From Bacteroidales bacterium (GTDB taxonomy: Bacteria > Bacteroidota > Bacteroidia > Bacteroidales > Lentimicrobiaceae): a stretch of 50,173 nt of DNA. Below, one piece after another: positions 34,174 through 43,813 of the stretch; position 1 is the first letter of the stretch; each line of letters starts with the position of its first letter. The DNA lies in contig JAGXGB010000071.1 of assembly GCA_024636955.1 (NCBI GenBank), positions 1 to 50,173 of the forward strand. The letters are read 5' to 3'. A model generated the notes under the pieces. That model was not told the DNA's origin and did no database searches. It saw only the letters and a program-made list of their open reading frames with translations. The position numbers were made by a program, and so were the translations under genes.

Positions 34174-35711
34174 TACAACGGAATATTCCCGTGTTTCCTG
34201 AAAGGATTGGTTTTACGCTTGTTGCTGCACATCTCCAGTGCCTGGATTAGTTTAGGCCGGGTGTTTTTGGGGTAAATGATCTCGTCAATGTACCCGAGTT
34301 CCGCAGCTTTGTAAGGATTGGCAAATACTTCACGGTATTCCTTTACCTGCTGTGCTTTTGATTCAGCGGTGAGTTTATCACGGAAGATAATATTTACGGC
34401 ACCCTCAGCGCCCATAACAGCGATCTCAGCAGTAGGCCAGGCAAGATTAACGTCAGCTCCAATGTGCTTGCTCGACATCACATCATAGGCACCACCGTAA
34501 GCTTTGCGGGTTATCACAGTTATCTTTGGCACAGTTGCTTCGGCAAATGCATATAACAATTTAGCACCATGCCTGATGATGCCACCAAACTCCTGTGTTG
34601 TTCCCGGAAGGAAGCCCGGTACATCTACGAAAGTGATGAGGGGAATATTGAATGCATCGCAGAAGCGTACAAAGCGCGCTGCCTTTATGCTGCTGTTTAT
34701 ATCAAGCACTCCTGCCAGTACAGCAGGCTGGTTGGCTACAATACCAACTGAACGGCCATCTAAACGTGCAAACCCTGTAAGTATATTGCCAGCGAAATGT
34801 GGCATGATCTCAAAGAAGTTACCATCATCGAATACTTTGGTAATGATGTCCTTCATGTCATAAGGCTTATTCGGGTCAACCGGCACAATCTCCTGTAATT
34901 TCGCATCTGCGCGGTTTATGCTGTCGGAGGTTGCTATGCGTGGCGGTTCTTCCATGTTGTTGGAAGGAAGGAAGCTGATCAGTTCCCTGATCATCATCAT
35001 AGCCTGCTCTTCTTCAAGAGCCATAAGATGGGCTACACCACTTTTTGAGTTGTGTGTGAAAGCTCCGCCGAGCTCTTCCTTGGTAACTTCCTCATGGGTA
35101 ACGGCCTTGATAACATCGGGACCAGTGACAAACATGTAGCTTTCATTCTTCACCATCACTATAAAGTCAGTGATAGCAGGCGAATATACTGCACCACCGG
35201 CACAGGCACCGAGAATTGCTGAAATCTGCGGTATCACCCCCGAGCTCATCACATTGCGGTAAAAGATATCGGCATAACCGGCCAAACTTTCAACACCTTC
35301 CTGAATACGTGCACCGCCTGAGTCGTTAAGGCCAATAACCGGAGCGCCCATTTTCATAGCAAGGTCCATGATCTTTATTACCTTATCAGCATTGGCACGA
35401 CTAAGCGTTCCGCCGAAAACTGTAAAGTCCTGGGCAAATACATATACAAGCCTGCCGTCAATCTTACCATATCCGCTAACAACACCGTCGCCCGGAATAA
35501 GATTTTTCTCCATGTTGAAGTCGCGCGCACGATGCACCACAAAACGATCTAGTTCTGTAAACGTGCCTGAATCAAGCAACATGTCAATACGCTCACGTGC
35601 TGTTTTACGACCGGTACTGTGGTGTTTTGCAATACGCTCAACGCCACCGCCAAGCTGTGCTTTTTGGTTCTTCTCTTCAAGCTTGCTGTATATTTCAGAT
35701 AATTCGCTCAT
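34173..35711 (-). CDS. Acyl-CoA carboxylase carboxyltransferase subunit (propionyl-/methylmalonyl-CoA type)
   Basis: This 512-residue carboxyltransferase moves a carboxyl group between biotin and an acyl-CoA. Both crotonase-like halves are visible: the N-terminal [13 protein letters not shown] and [16 protein letters not shown], and the C-terminal [25 protein letters not shown] region followed by [11 protein letters not shown] and [16 protein letters not shown]. These match propionyl-CoA carboxylase beta and MmdA proteins. The start is the ATG at 35711 ([13 protein letters not shown]); the longer open frame begins at a TTG within family B repeats. Biotin carrier and biotin carboxylase genes lie upstream on the same strand. 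ATP-dependent carboxylation is therefore likelier than the sodium-pumping decarboxylase, whose membrane subunit is absent. Confidence 0.92.
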   Translation of the reverse strand: MSELSEIYSKLEEKNQKAQLGGGVERIAKHHSTGRKTARERIDMLLDSGTFTELDRFVVHRARDFNMEKNLIPGDGVVSGYGKIDGRLVYVFAQDFTVFGGTLSRANADKVIKIMDLAMKMGAPVIGLNDSGGARIQEGVESLAGYADIFYRNVMSSGVIPQISAILGACAGGAVYSPAITDFIVMVKNESYMFVTGPDVIKAVTHEEVTKEELGGAFTHNSKSGVAHLMALEEEQAMMMIRELISFLPSNNMEEPPRIATSDSINRADAKLQEIVPVDPNKPYDMKDIITKVFDDGNFFEIMPHFAGNILTGFARLDGRSVGIVANQPAVLAGVLDINSSIKAARFVRFCDAFNIPLITFVDVPGFLPGTTQEFGGIIRHGAKLLYAFAEATVPKITVITRKAYGGAYDVMSSKHIGADVNLAWPTAEIAVMGAEGAVNIIFRDKLTAESKAQQVKEYREVFANPYKAAELGYIDEIIYPKNTRPKLIQALEMCSNKRKTNPFRKHGNIPL

Positions 35712-35937
35712 GGTTTTTTTTTGTTCAAGGTTGTTCAATGTTGTTCAATGTTGTTCAATGTTGTTCAATGTTGTTCAATTTGTTCAATTTGTTCAATTTG
35801 TTCAATGTTGTTCAAGGTGTTCAAAATGGTTCAAGGTTCAGATGCCAGGCATGGCGTCTCTACATTTGGCTTTTCCTTTTTCCTTATTTTTCTTTTTTCT
35901 TCACTTTTTACTTTAGCCTTTAGCCTTTAGCCTTATT
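35712..35937 (-). repeat. Composite family A plus family B element before the carboxyltransferase gene
   Basis: Read on the minus strand: three GGCTAAA heptads (35932-35912) begin 5 bp after the biotin carrier stop codon. The tail GTAAAAAGTGAAG and a purine-rich stretch follow. A palindrome GATGCC-N6-GGCGTC flanked by CTCTACA (35841-35863) comes next. Family B units then run from about 35837 to 35722, changing from 9-bp to 10-bp ACATTGAACA units, close to the carboxyltransferase ATG at 35711. Confidence 0.9.
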
Positions 35938-36441
35938 TTACTCAATAACTATCAACTCCCTATTTGCATCCACAGTTTCTCCTTCAGTAACAGAGACGTT
36001 TTTAATCACTCCGCTAACACGGGCTTTGAACTCGCTCTCCATCTTCATGGCTGAGATTATAATAAGTGTTTGGCCTGCTTCCACCTGGTCGCCTTCAGCC
36101 ACCAGTATCTTAACTACCTTACCCGGCATAGGTGAAAGGATCACTTTACCCTCGTCGGTATGGCTGCCTTTTTCCCTGCTTAACTTGTAGCGGGTCTGCG
36201 CATCAATAATTTCAACTTTATAAGTATTGTACCATGAATTAACCGTGTAGTGCCGGGCGGTGCTGTCGGCAATCATCTCAATATTGTACGACCTGCCTTT
36301 ATAGATGATTGAATAAATTCCTTCAGCTACCCTGAGTGCATCAACCTCATAAAGTTCATTGTCAACTTTCATTGTAATAATGTTGCCATCGCGTGATACT
36401 TCATCAACAGTGGCTGAGCGTCCTTCTATATTTATTTCCAT
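35938..36441 (-). CDS. Biotin carboxyl carrier protein
   Basis: This 167-residue biotinyl protein has a C-terminal lipoyl/biotinyl domain (about 97-167) with the biotin attachment site SAMKMES, K133. The N-terminal half is a small beta-rich domain typical of carriers attached to propionyl-CoA or pyruvate carboxylase-like enzymes, rather than the Pro/Ala-rich AccB form. It carries CO2 from the biotin carboxylase (36475) to the carboxyltransferase (34173), and all three are on the minus strand in that order. The gap to the carboxylase gene is 33 bp. Confidence 0.94.
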   Translation of the reverse strand: MEINIEGRSATVDEVSRDGNIITMKVDNELYEVDALRVAEGIYSIIYKGRSYNIEMIADSTARHYTVNSWYNTYKVEIIDAQTRYKLSREKGSHTDEGKVILSPMPGKVVKILVAEGDQVEAGQTLIIISAMKMESEFKARVSGVIKNVSVTEGETVDANRELIVIE

Positions 36442-36474
36442 TGGTGATTTCTCTTTTTTTGATAAATCTTTACA

Positions 36475-37959
36475 TTATCTAACATCTTTCCAGCGACTTA
36501 CTGCCTTTTGGGTAGTTCCATTGGTCGACACTTTAGCAAGTTTCCTGGTATAATCGAGATATGCGGCTATCAGGGCTATATCTTCACACTGACCGTCGCA
36601 CTCAGGCTCCTGCATTAAGAAATCCAGGTTCTTTTCAATGAAATGGGTATTGTAATTGCCCGACACAAAATCAGGTGTTTCCATAATCCTGGCAAGGAAC
36701 CTTATTGAAGTTTTCACGCCTGTGATCTTATACTCATGCAGGGCACGGCTCATCCTGTTGATAGCTTCCTGGCGTGTTTTGGCCCATACTATCAGCTTAG
36801 AGATCATTGGGTCATAATGAATAGGAATGGTGTACCCTTCGTAAACATAGCCATCATGACGCACACCTAAACCCAACGGTTCAGTAATGTGCTGTATGGT
36901 ACCCGGACTTGGCATAAAGTTATTGTCGGGGTCTTCAGCATATATCCGGCATTCAATGGCGTGGCCGTTTTGTTTCAGGTCGCCCTGCTTGTATGGCAGT
37001 GGGTCACCATTGGCAATGCCTATCATTTCTTTAACAAGGTCAATCCCCACCACACGTTCAGTGATCGGGTGTTCAACCTGCAGGCGGGTATTCATTTCAA
37101 GGAAATAATAGTTGAGATTATCATCCACAATAAACTCTATAGTACCGGCGCCATAATATCCTGCTGCTTTGGCTGCGGCCACTGCGTGTTGTCCCATCTC
37201 ATTCCTGATGGCTTCAGTTAACAAAGGTGATGGAGTTTCCTCGATAACCTTCTGATGCCGGCGTTGTACTGAACACTCGCGCTCAAAGAGATGGATAGTA
37301 TTTCCAAGCTTATCTGCCAGTATCTGGAATTCAATATGATGGGGCGATTGAATATATTTTTCGATGTACACCGAATCGTCGCCGAAAGCATTACGCGCTT
37401 CCGATTGAGCCATTCGAAGTGAACTTATGATATCATCAGCATGCTTTACCAGTCGCATACCTTTGCCACCACCACCGGCAGTAGCCTTGATCATAACTGG
37501 CACCCCAATTTCCGCAATGATCTTCAGGGCTTCTTCCTCATCATGTATTTTATCAACAGTACCTGGCACTACAGGAACACCTGCTGCCATCATGGTCTTG
37601 CGGGCAGTGATCTTATCGCCCATCATCCTGATGGCGTGTGAATTCGGACCTATGAATATGATGCCTTCACGGTCGCACCTATCAGAAAACTCAGCATTCT
37701 CTGAAAGAAATCCGTAACCCGGATGTATCGCATCGGCATTTGACGCTTTGGCAGCTTCAATAATATTATCAATATTAAGATAGCTCTCAACCGATGGTGC
37801 CGGCCCTATGCAATACGCCTGATCGGCATACCTTACATGCATTGAAGCACGGTCAGCTTCCGAATATACGGCAACTGTACGTATGCCCATCTCGCGGCAC
37901 GACCGCATAATCCTAACCGCTATCTCACCACGGTTTGCAACAAGTACTTTTCTGATCAT
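36475..37959 (-). CDS. accC: Biotin carboxylase subunit of acyl-CoA carboxylase
   Basis: This ATP-grasp biotin carboxylase of 494 residues has the glycine-rich ATP loop GGGGKGMRLV and the catalytic segments FERECSVQRRHQKVIEE and EMNTRLQVEHPITE. It starts as the family does (MIRKVLVANRGEIAVRI). It carboxylates the biotin on the carrier protein using ATP and bicarbonate. The last 45 residues or so (ECDGQCEDIALIAAYLDYTRK) extend beyond the core AccC length of about 450, as in propionyl-CoA carboxylase alpha chains. A role in fatty acid synthesis cannot be excluded, but the carboxyltransferase partner is of the propionyl-CoA type. It is transcribed divergently from the ECF sigma factor. Confidence 0.93.
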   Translation of the reverse strand: MIRKVLVANRGEIAVRIMRSCREMGIRTVAVYSEADRASMHVRYADQAYCIGPAPSVESYLNIDNIIEAAKASNADAIHPGYGFLSENAEFSDRCDREGIIFIGPNSHAIRMMGDKITARKTMMAAGVPVVPGTVDKIHDEEEALKIIAEIGVPVMIKATAGGGGKGMRLVKHADDIISSLRMAQSEARNAFGDDSVYIEKYIQSPHHIEFQILADKLGNTIHLFERECSVQRRHQKVIEETPSPLLTEAIRNEMGQHAVAAAKAAGYYGAGTIEFIVDDNLNYYFLEMNTRLQVEHPITERVVGIDLVKEMIGIANGDPLPYKQGDLKQNGHAIECRIYAEDPDNNFMPSPGTIQHITEPLGLGVRHDGYVYEGYTIPIHYDPMISKLIVWAKTRQEAINRMSRALHEYKITGVKTSIRFLARIMETPDFVSGNYNTHFIEKNLDFLMQEPECDGQCEDIALIAAYLDYTRKLAKVSTNGTTQKAVSRWKDVR

Positions 37960-38328
37960 ACAGAATTATCTATAGGTATAAGACGTTATAAACTAAGGCG
38001 GATAGTTTCCTCAAAAAAACGATTGATATTAACATGTTCCAATCTGTTTTGTTTAACCAACTATTAATGAATTCCGAATATCTTTAACAATTGAAAGATA
38101 ACAATAAAAATTGAAACCGACTGTTATACCAAAAACGGTAACCCGTAAATTCATAATTTACAAAAATACCTATTTCGGTATATGAATATAAGCTCAAGGA
38201 AATTATTTATTAACAGCTTTAAACGGATAGGTCAATTGATGAAAAATAGTAATTTTATCTCATGCAACTATTTAAAAAACAGTGCATCTTAACCATTGTT
38301 CGGACAAAAGCATGCTTCAGGGTTTCCT
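37960..38328. other. AT-rich divergent spacer with two matching palindromes
   Basis: This 369-bp gap between the divergent biotin carboxylase and sigma factor genes shows no gene. Two TACC-N6-GGTA palindromes lie at 38127-38140 and 38167-38180, with centres 40 bp apart. They could be operator sites, but short palindromes also arise by chance. A minus-strand TATTTTTG (38161-38168) overlaps the second one and could be a -7 box for accC, though no -33 partner was found. Confidence 0.4.
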
Positions 38329-38922
38329 ATGGATGAAAAAGATCTGCTAAAGGAATGCCTTTCCGGCAACACACGGGCCCAGAAGCTTTTGTACGAGAGG
38401 TACTCCCCAAAAATGTTTGGTGTGTGCCTCCGTTATGCTTCTGACCGAAGTATGGCAGAAGACTTTCTGCAGGAAGGTTTCATACGCGTATTTATGAAAC
38501 TCGGCAGCTTTAAGTCGCAGGGTTCTCTTGAAGGCTGGATGCGCCGAATAATGGTAAATACAGCGCTTGAGATACTCCGAAAGAAAGATATTCTGCGCAA
38601 CAGTGTAGAATTGACCTTCCCAAACCAGCACCACGGTGGTTTGCAGGAAGGTCTCCACACTGAGCCTGAAGCTGATGAGGATGCAAATGATGATATTACC
38701 GGCCAAATATCCGCCGACATCCTGCACCAAACTATCAGCGAAATGCCCGTGGGATTTCGCACAGTGTTTAACCTATACGCAGTTGAAAACTATACACATA
38801 AAGAAATTGCCAACCTGGTAGGCATTAGTGAAGGAACATCAAAATCACAGTTTGCCCGTGCCAGGGTTTGGTTACAGAAAAGATTGAATGAAAACAATAG
38901 ATTCAGACATGCAGGACAATAA
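38329..38922 (+). CDS. ECF-type RNA polymerase sigma-70 factor
   Basis: This 197-residue sigma factor has regions 2 and 4 only. Region 2 is at about residues 20-85 (YSPKMFGVCLRYASDRSMAEDFLQEGFIRVF, then EGWMRRIMVNTALE). Region 4 is at about 140-190, with the helix-turn-helix THKEIANLVGISEGTSKSQFARAR. I chose the ATG at 38329 (MDEKDLLKECLSG) over the TTG at 38296. Its 3' end overlaps the next gene by 35 bp, which encodes a protein with an anti-sigma-like N-terminus; they are probably a regulatory pair. The targets are unknown; the exported proteins that follow are candidates. Confidence 0.93.
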   Translation: MDEKDLLKECLSGNTRAQKLLYERYSPKMFGVCLRYASDRSMAEDFLQEGFIRVFMKLGSFKSQGSLEGWMRRIMVNTALEILRKKDILRNSVELTFPNQHHGGLQEGLHTEPEADEDANDDITGQISADILHQTISEMPVGFRTVFNLYAVENYTHKEIANLVGISEGTSKSQFARARVWLQKRLNENNRFRHAGQ

Positions 38923-40306
38923 CGAAGCAGACGACAAGTTCAAGGGACTTGCCGATTCTATGCTCATCTTCGAAGCAGAACCACCTGCCGGCATGTGGGA
39001 CCGCATTGAGGGAGGCTTGCTAAAACGCCGCCGCCGCATGATGATACTCCGTTATTCCTCTATTGCAGCATCACTAATACTGTTGCTGGGGCTTGGCATT
39101 ACTTATTTCACCACTGACATCTTCCGCTCTTCTGAAAACAGGATGATCTCTGATTCTGAACTTCATACAAAGGCAAGCAACCGTGATAGTTCCGAACTTC
39201 AGACCAATGCAAAGGGACAAACTGACTCAGCCACCGGTAAAATTGCCTATCCTCCCGCAGATGATGCAGCCCAGACTGATGGAGCTGCTGAAAACCGCAA
39301 TGTACCATCCATTATAGTAGGTGATCCTTCAAAACAAAAGGATACTCCACAAGATCAGAACTTGGAGAAAGGTGCAATACTTAAAGATCCTGCAAATAAG
39401 AGCGGTCGTGTAAATAAAAGCTCAAGCAGTAAAGGAGTCCGTTCCGGCAAAGTAGATCCACTAAAAACACTGAAAAACGAGATTGCCTTAACCAGTCCTA
39501 TACCGGCAGTTCACAGGGAAAGACTATACTCCCCAACACCTGTGCTTGAAGGCATTGAATTGGCTGTCATTTCCCATTTGAATCCTTATCCGGGTTATCC
39601 TGAAGATGAACAAGAAATACAGCCTGGTGAATATGCAAACGACTGGAGTCTGGCAATGGGTTATGGCATTACCTCAGGTGCTGATTACACAAACGATAAT
39701 GAAATGCTTTACTCCGGTGGTGACCGTTATAGTCACGATGATTTCTCAGCCGATCTTGCCAATGAAACCTCCTACTTTGAAGAAATAGACAACACTGTGC
39801 ATGATGCACCGCTTTCATTGGGCATAATTGTTGACAAACGACTCTCACGTCGCCTTAGCTTTGAAACCGGGATTACCTATACACTGCTTAGCTTCAGGGT
39901 TAAAACTGATGAGTTGAGTCCGTATTACAAGAAATACCGTAATGAACTCAATTACCTCGGATTACCTGCTGGTATACGATACAGATTCCTTGAACGTAAA
40001 CAATTTAACCTTTACGCTTTGCAATGGGTAGTTCTGGAAAAAGGTATTGGCGGCAGATGGTATGTTGACACTTATACCAATGATGTTATCACTGAATCAG
40101 AAAGTAAACAGCAGAACATACGCGGTTTCCAGCTTTCATCGGTTACCGGACTTGGTGCCGAGGTTAAAATAGGCGGCAAATTCTACCTCTTTGCCCAGGG
40201 CGGAGTGCAGACATTCTTCATGAATAAAACACAGCCTTACAACATCAGAAGTACTCAAATTGCCTGGCCTTCAGTGCAAACAGGACTTAGAATAAACCTC
40301 CATTAG
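38888..40306 (+). CDS. Anti-sigma-like membrane protein fused to an outer-membrane-barrel-like domain
   Basis: The 472-residue protein starts with a short cytoplasmic part (about 1-45; FKGLADSMLIFEAEPPAGMWDRIEGGLLKRRRR). This resembles the sigma-binding end of Bacteroidota anti-sigma proteins. One transmembrane helix (about 48-76) leads into a long Ser/Lys/Asp-rich linker (80-210). The C-terminal 230 residues have the alternating pattern of a PorT-like barrel (LSFETGITYTLLSFRVK, GLPAGIRYRFLERKQFNLY, FYLFAQGGVQTFFMNKT). A barrel joined to an inner-membrane helix is topologically odd, yet such fusions recur in Bacteroidota after ECF sigma genes. It overlaps the sigma gene by 35 bp, implying coupled translation. 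Confidence 0.78.
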   Translation: MKTIDSDMQDNNEADDKFKGLADSMLIFEAEPPAGMWDRIEGGLLKRRRRMMILRYSSIAASLILLLGLGITYFTTDIFRSSENRMISDSELHTKASNRDSSELQTNAKGQTDSATGKIAYPPADDAAQTDGAAENRNVPSIIVGDPSKQKDTPQDQNLEKGAILKDPANKSGRVNKSSSSKGVRSGKVDPLKTLKNEIALTSPIPAVHRERLYSPTPVLEGIELAVISHLNPYPGYPEDEQEIQPGEYANDWSLAMGYGITSGADYTNDNEMLYSGGDRYSHDDFSADLANETSYFEEIDNTVHDAPLSLGIIVDKRLSRRLSFETGITYTLLSFRVKTDELSPYYKKYRNELNYLGLPAGIRYRFLERKQFNLYALQWVVLEKGIGGRWYVDTYTNDVITESESKQQNIRGFQLSSVTGLGAEVKIGGKFYLFAQGGVQTFFMNKTQPYNIRSTQIAWPSVQTGLRINLH

Positions 40307-40387
40307 AAGGTATTAACTATTTCATAGCTTGAATGCAACCAATAGCATTATCTTACATCTTACCGATACAGCAAAAATTTTAAAAGA

Positions 40388-41692
40388 ATGAAAACAAAGT
40401 ATTCAGCAGCAGCTCTTCTGTTCATTGTAATGGCTCTTGGTGCCTTTACCTCATGCCAGGACAAGACCTATGAGGAAATCACTTACAAGGCAAACGTTCC
40501 GGTAGTGATGGGCTTCAATGAGTTCAGAAACGCAGTGGTCAAGAAAGCACCACAGGGACTTGCAAACCCGGGCAAGATCTATTTCAAGGACAATTTCATT
40601 TTTGTCAACGAATATCAGGAAGGCATACACGTAATTGACAATGCAAATCCTGAAGCACCGGTATTCCTTAACTTCATTACTATACCGGGTAACATCGACA
40701 TGGCCATCAAAGGAAATATCCTTTATGTTGACAGCTACATTGACCTCGTAGCAATTGATATTACTGATCCCCATAATCCGTTAGAAGTTGACAGGGTTGA
40801 GAACGCGTTCCCTAATGTGGTTCCACCAATTACCGATCTTGATTATCCTGTTTATGGTCTCGACTTTGCAAAAGGTGTTGTGGTAGGCTGGGAAACACGC
40901 GAAGTAACTGAAGTGGTGCATAAAGAAAACAATGGCTTCGGCTTTGGCAAAGTAGAGTACGACAATGCAGGAGTTCCATCCATTGGCCAGAGTGAAGTAA
41001 GATTTAATTCTTCTACAACCGGCATTGGTGGTTCAATGGCAAGGTTTACACTTACCAATGGTTACCTGTATGCCCTGCACAACAACACACTCAAGCTGTT
41101 TAATGTTAATACCACTCCGGGTATTACAACAGGAAATGAAGTGTACCTCGATCGTGAGGTTGAAACACTCTTCCCTTATGGAAACAGACTATTTATGGGT
41201 ACAACTACAGGAATGCTGGTTTATGATGTAAGCTCCCCAGGAAGTCCAACTTACATTTCAGCTTTTAACCATATCAACTCATGCGATCCTGTTGTTATTG
41301 AGGGCAATCTCGCTTATGTTACCCTACGTGCAGGCACTCAATGCAATGGGTTCGCCAACCAGCTTGATGTTATTGACATATCATCCATTACCAACCCATT
41401 CCTGATAAAATCATACCCTATGTTTAATCCTTACGGGCTAGGAATTGACAACAAAATACTATTCATCTGCGATGGCGATGCCGGTTTGAAGATATATGAT
41501 GCAACCGATCCTATGCAGATACACATGAACCAGATAGCTCACTATGCTGATATAAAAACTTTTGATGTTATACCTGTGAACGGACTGCTGATGATGATTG
41601 GCGCCGGTGGGCTTTATCAGTACGATTATACAAATCCTCAGGCGATTACATTGCTTAGCCATATACCAGTTACAGCAATCAAAGCACCATGA
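40388..41692 (+). CDS. LVIVD-repeat lipoprotein
   Basis: This 434-residue surface or periplasmic lipoprotein has a signal ending in GAFTSC, with lipidation at the cysteine of that motif. The rest repeats the LVIVD pattern, with units such as EGIHVIDNANPEAPVFLNF, VAIDITDPHNPLEV, LVYDVSSPGSPTYIS and LDVIDISSITNPFLIKSY. It should fold as a beta-propeller. Family members are mostly uncharacterised; ligand binding or cell-surface adhesion is possible. It follows the sigma/anti-sigma pair by about 80 bp and precedes a barrel protein, so all four may form one transcription unit. Confidence 0.85.
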   Translation: MKTKYSAAALLFIVMALGAFTSCQDKTYEEITYKANVPVVMGFNEFRNAVVKKAPQGLANPGKIYFKDNFIFVNEYQEGIHVIDNANPEAPVFLNFITIPGNIDMAIKGNILYVDSYIDLVAIDITDPHNPLEVDRVENAFPNVVPPITDLDYPVYGLDFAKGVVVGWETREVTEVVHKENNGFGFGKVEYDNAGVPSIGQSEVRFNSSTTGIGGSMARFTLTNGYLYALHNNTLKLFNVNTTPGITTGNEVYLDREVETLFPYGNRLFMGTTTGMLVYDVSSPGSPTYISAFNHINSCDPVVIEGNLAYVTLRAGTQCNGFANQLDVIDISSITNPFLIKSYPMFNPYGLGIDNKILFICDGDAGLKIYDATDPMQIHMNQIAHYADIKTFDVIPVNGLLMMIGAGGLYQYDYTNPQAITLLSHIPVTAIKAP

Positions 41693-41718
41693 TAATCGAA
41701 TAAATAAAAGATAATTGG

Positions 41719-42594
41719 ATGACCTCTAAATTTAATCTGACTGCTTTTGCGCTTCTTTTGGTTCTGAATTCAATTGCAATCGTTTCATCGGCACAGTCCG
41801 GTGAAGCGGTTGCAGTTTTTTTAAAGGGAGGCGATGTACGAATCGGACAAACAGTTCAAACTGATAGCCAAGGCAATATCAGGCTGGTAAACGACTGCGG
41901 CATATTTAATATCAACAAAGCTGATATTGACAGTATTACTCCTTACAAAGCCTTAGCTCCGTTGATTAATTCACAGCAGCAGAAAACCAGCGCTCAGGAT
42001 TATAACCAGCAGGTATCTGGAGTAAGTCAGGGAAACCTGAATGTTTCAACCTCCACTTCAAACACACCCGAATCAAAGGAAGCTAATAAATGGTATAACC
42101 TTTCTTCAGTAGCACTACTTATGGGACAGGGACAGAATGGATTTATACCAATTCCTTCTTTTACAAACGTTACCGGTATACGGCTCGGCTCAAATGTTAT
42201 GGCAGGAATTGGTATTGGTTATGAATACTACGAGTGGAGTATAATGCCTGTGTTTGCCGATGTGAAATACAATTTTAATGGTGACAGAATTCATCCATTC
42301 ATCTCCATGAAGCTTGGGTATGGTGTTCCATTAGGCAAGGCATCACAAATTGACAATGATTACTACAACGGAGAGGTCACTGAATTATATGGAGGTCTGC
42401 AGCTAAACCCTGAAGCAGGACTCATGATCCGGGTCTCAGGAAGCTCTTCAGCACTGGTACTGAGCATGGGGTACCACTTCCAGCAATTATCATACAAGTA
42501 CAACAAATACTCCTGGTGGGGTTATGAGTATAATAACACCATAGTGCATACCGACTTTAACCGAATCTCTTTCAGGTTTGGCTATATGTTTTAA
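41719..42594 (+). CDS. Outer-membrane beta-barrel protein of unknown function
   Basis: The 291-residue protein has a signal peptide ending near VSSAQ and a small beta domain (about 28-75; VAVFLKGGDVRIGQTVQTDSQGN). A Gln/Ser/Asn/Thr-rich linker follows (80-115). The C-terminal barrel-like part has strand motifs such as RLGSNVMAGIGIGYEYYEW and MPVFADVKYNFNGDRIHPF, and it ends in FRFGYMF. The terminal phenylalanine is the usual outer-membrane assembly signal. It probably belongs with the sigma factor group upstream. No specific family was recognised. Confidence 0.75.
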   Translation: MTSKFNLTAFALLLVLNSIAIVSSAQSGEAVAVFLKGGDVRIGQTVQTDSQGNIRLVNDCGIFNINKADIDSITPYKALAPLINSQQQKTSAQDYNQQVSGVSQGNLNVSTSTSNTPESKEANKWYNLSSVALLMGQGQNGFIPIPSFTNVTGIRLGSNVMAGIGIGYEYYEWSIMPVFADVKYNFNGDRIHPFISMKLGYGVPLGKASQIDNDYYNGEVTELYGGLQLNPEAGLMIRVSGSSSALVLSMGYHFQQLSYKYNKYSWWGYEYNNTIVHTDFNRISFRFGYMF

Positions 42595-42603
42595 ATAGAC
42601 TGG

Positions 42604-42645
42604 AATTTTAAATCCTGCCTTGCAAATTTTAAATCCTGCCTTGCA
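42604..42645. repeat. Two tandem 21-bp units
   Basis: AATTTTAAATCCTGCCTTGC recurs at 42604 and 42625 between convergent genes; the two copies are essentially identical. Confidence 0.85.
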
Positions 42646-42659
42646 AATTTGAAAGCTTG

Positions 42660-43676
42660 TCAGTGCCTGATGAACTTGCCTTCAGCAACTGTTCTGTTTT
42701 CACGATTGATAACCTTATAAACCGCCATACCTTTATACTGCAGTTGGACTGATTGCTCCCGTTTATCAACATTAAACACTGCCAAACGACGCCCTGTAAG
42801 ATCATAGATTTCAACCCTTGCATCATTGTAATCCCTGATAAGTGTGAAATCAAAAGTAGTATTGCCTGAAGCATCAGTATATACCCTAACAGTAGGTCGC
42901 GTTGAGCTGGTAATTTCCTTTGAAGCCACTATCAATAATTTCCACTCATCGAAAAGCGTTTGCAGTGAATCAATAGGATCCACAGGATACATTCCTCCCA
43001 GGTTCTGAGGGTATGCCATATACAGGTCACAATAGAGCGAATCAGGCCGGTTAGTCATTTTAGCAACCCTTAAGAAAGATGATTGCGATGATGTACCATT
43101 ATCAGCACACCTTGTATCGGCACCAATTACTTTTGCTCCCTGAAGAGCAGCCATAAGCCGTTCGGCCAATGAACCCGGTGTATTCAGGAACCTTGATTGC
43201 ATTGAGTCAAGTATCTGCTGACCGAGGAGTATATTACCCTGAATAGAATAGTAGATATTTGACGTATCGTTCTTGTAATTGGAACAATTGGCTCCGGTAT
43301 ACGATGCCGCCCGGGGATGTCCGCCATTGTAATCAACAATTCCATACTGTCTGATGGTAGGATTATTACCTGCATCATTGGCCACCAGGTTGTCAATAAT
43401 TTCCTGCGGCGAATTTCCTAAAATCATCAGGTTGTGTGCATTCTGCTGGTTTGCTGAAAGCCAGGCTGCCTGTGTATGAATAGCGCCCACTCCGGGAATT
43501 ACATCGCTGAGTATGGCTGCACCATGAGGATAACTACTGCTCGATCCAACACATGAAGCTCCGGCACTTCCTATTTCACCCGATAGTGAATCAATAGCTA
43601 CTATTGAAAAGGTATCCTGCGCATATACTGAAACAGCTGCCAGGAAGAACAACGATAAGATAATTGCTCTGATCAT
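42660..43676 (-). CDS. DUF1028 family protein with C-terminal sorting domain
   Basis: This 338-residue exported protein has a signal peptide ending at VYAQ. It begins its mature part with DTFSIVAIDSLSGEIGSAGASCVG, the start of the DUF1028 domain, an Ntn-hydrolase-like fold of unknown substrate. The domain runs to about residue 255. The last 75 residues (VRVYTDASGNTTFDF, VEIYDLTGRRLAVFNVD, GMAVYKVINRENRTVAEGKF) form a T9SS type A-like sorting domain, so the protein is probably delivered to the cell surface or outside. It stands alone on the minus strand between convergent and unrelated genes. Confidence 0.85.
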   Translation of the reverse strand: MIRAIILSLFFLAAVSVYAQDTFSIVAIDSLSGEIGSAGASCVGSSSSYPHGAAILSDVIPGVGAIHTQAAWLSANQQNAHNLMILGNSPQEIIDNLVANDAGNNPTIRQYGIVDYNGGHPRAASYTGANCSNYKNDTSNIYYSIQGNILLGQQILDSMQSRFLNTPGSLAERLMAALQGAKVIGADTRCADNGTSSQSSFLRVAKMTNRPDSLYCDLYMAYPQNLGGMYPVDPIDSLQTLFDEWKLLIVASKEITSSTRPTVRVYTDASGNTTFDFTLIRDYNDARVEIYDLTGRRLAVFNVDKREQSVQLQYKGMAVYKVINRENRTVAEGKFIRH

Positions 43677-43813
43677 AATTGTGATGTTTTAAGAAAGTTA
43701 AAATAGTGAAACTAGTTGAACCATACTAAAATATTATGGTTCAATACATGTTCCAATTTGATGAAATACTTGCATACTGATGAAATATTTCCACAATTCA
43801 AATTCCAATCTTA

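Noticed and set aside
34173..35711. Sodium-pumping methylmalonyl-CoA decarboxylase
   Set aside because: A biotin carboxylase is encoded in the operon and no membrane decarboxylase subunit is present, so an ATP-dependent carboxylase is the better call.
34900..35738. Carboxyltransferase start at the TTG at 35738
   Set aside because: The extra nine codons are repeat DNA; the ATG at 35711 matches the family's N-terminus.
35597..35930. Open frames on the plus strand upstream of the carboxyltransferase gene
   Set aside because: They are translations of family B repeats (runs of FNVVQ-like and SICSIC-like residues) and the antisense of a real gene.
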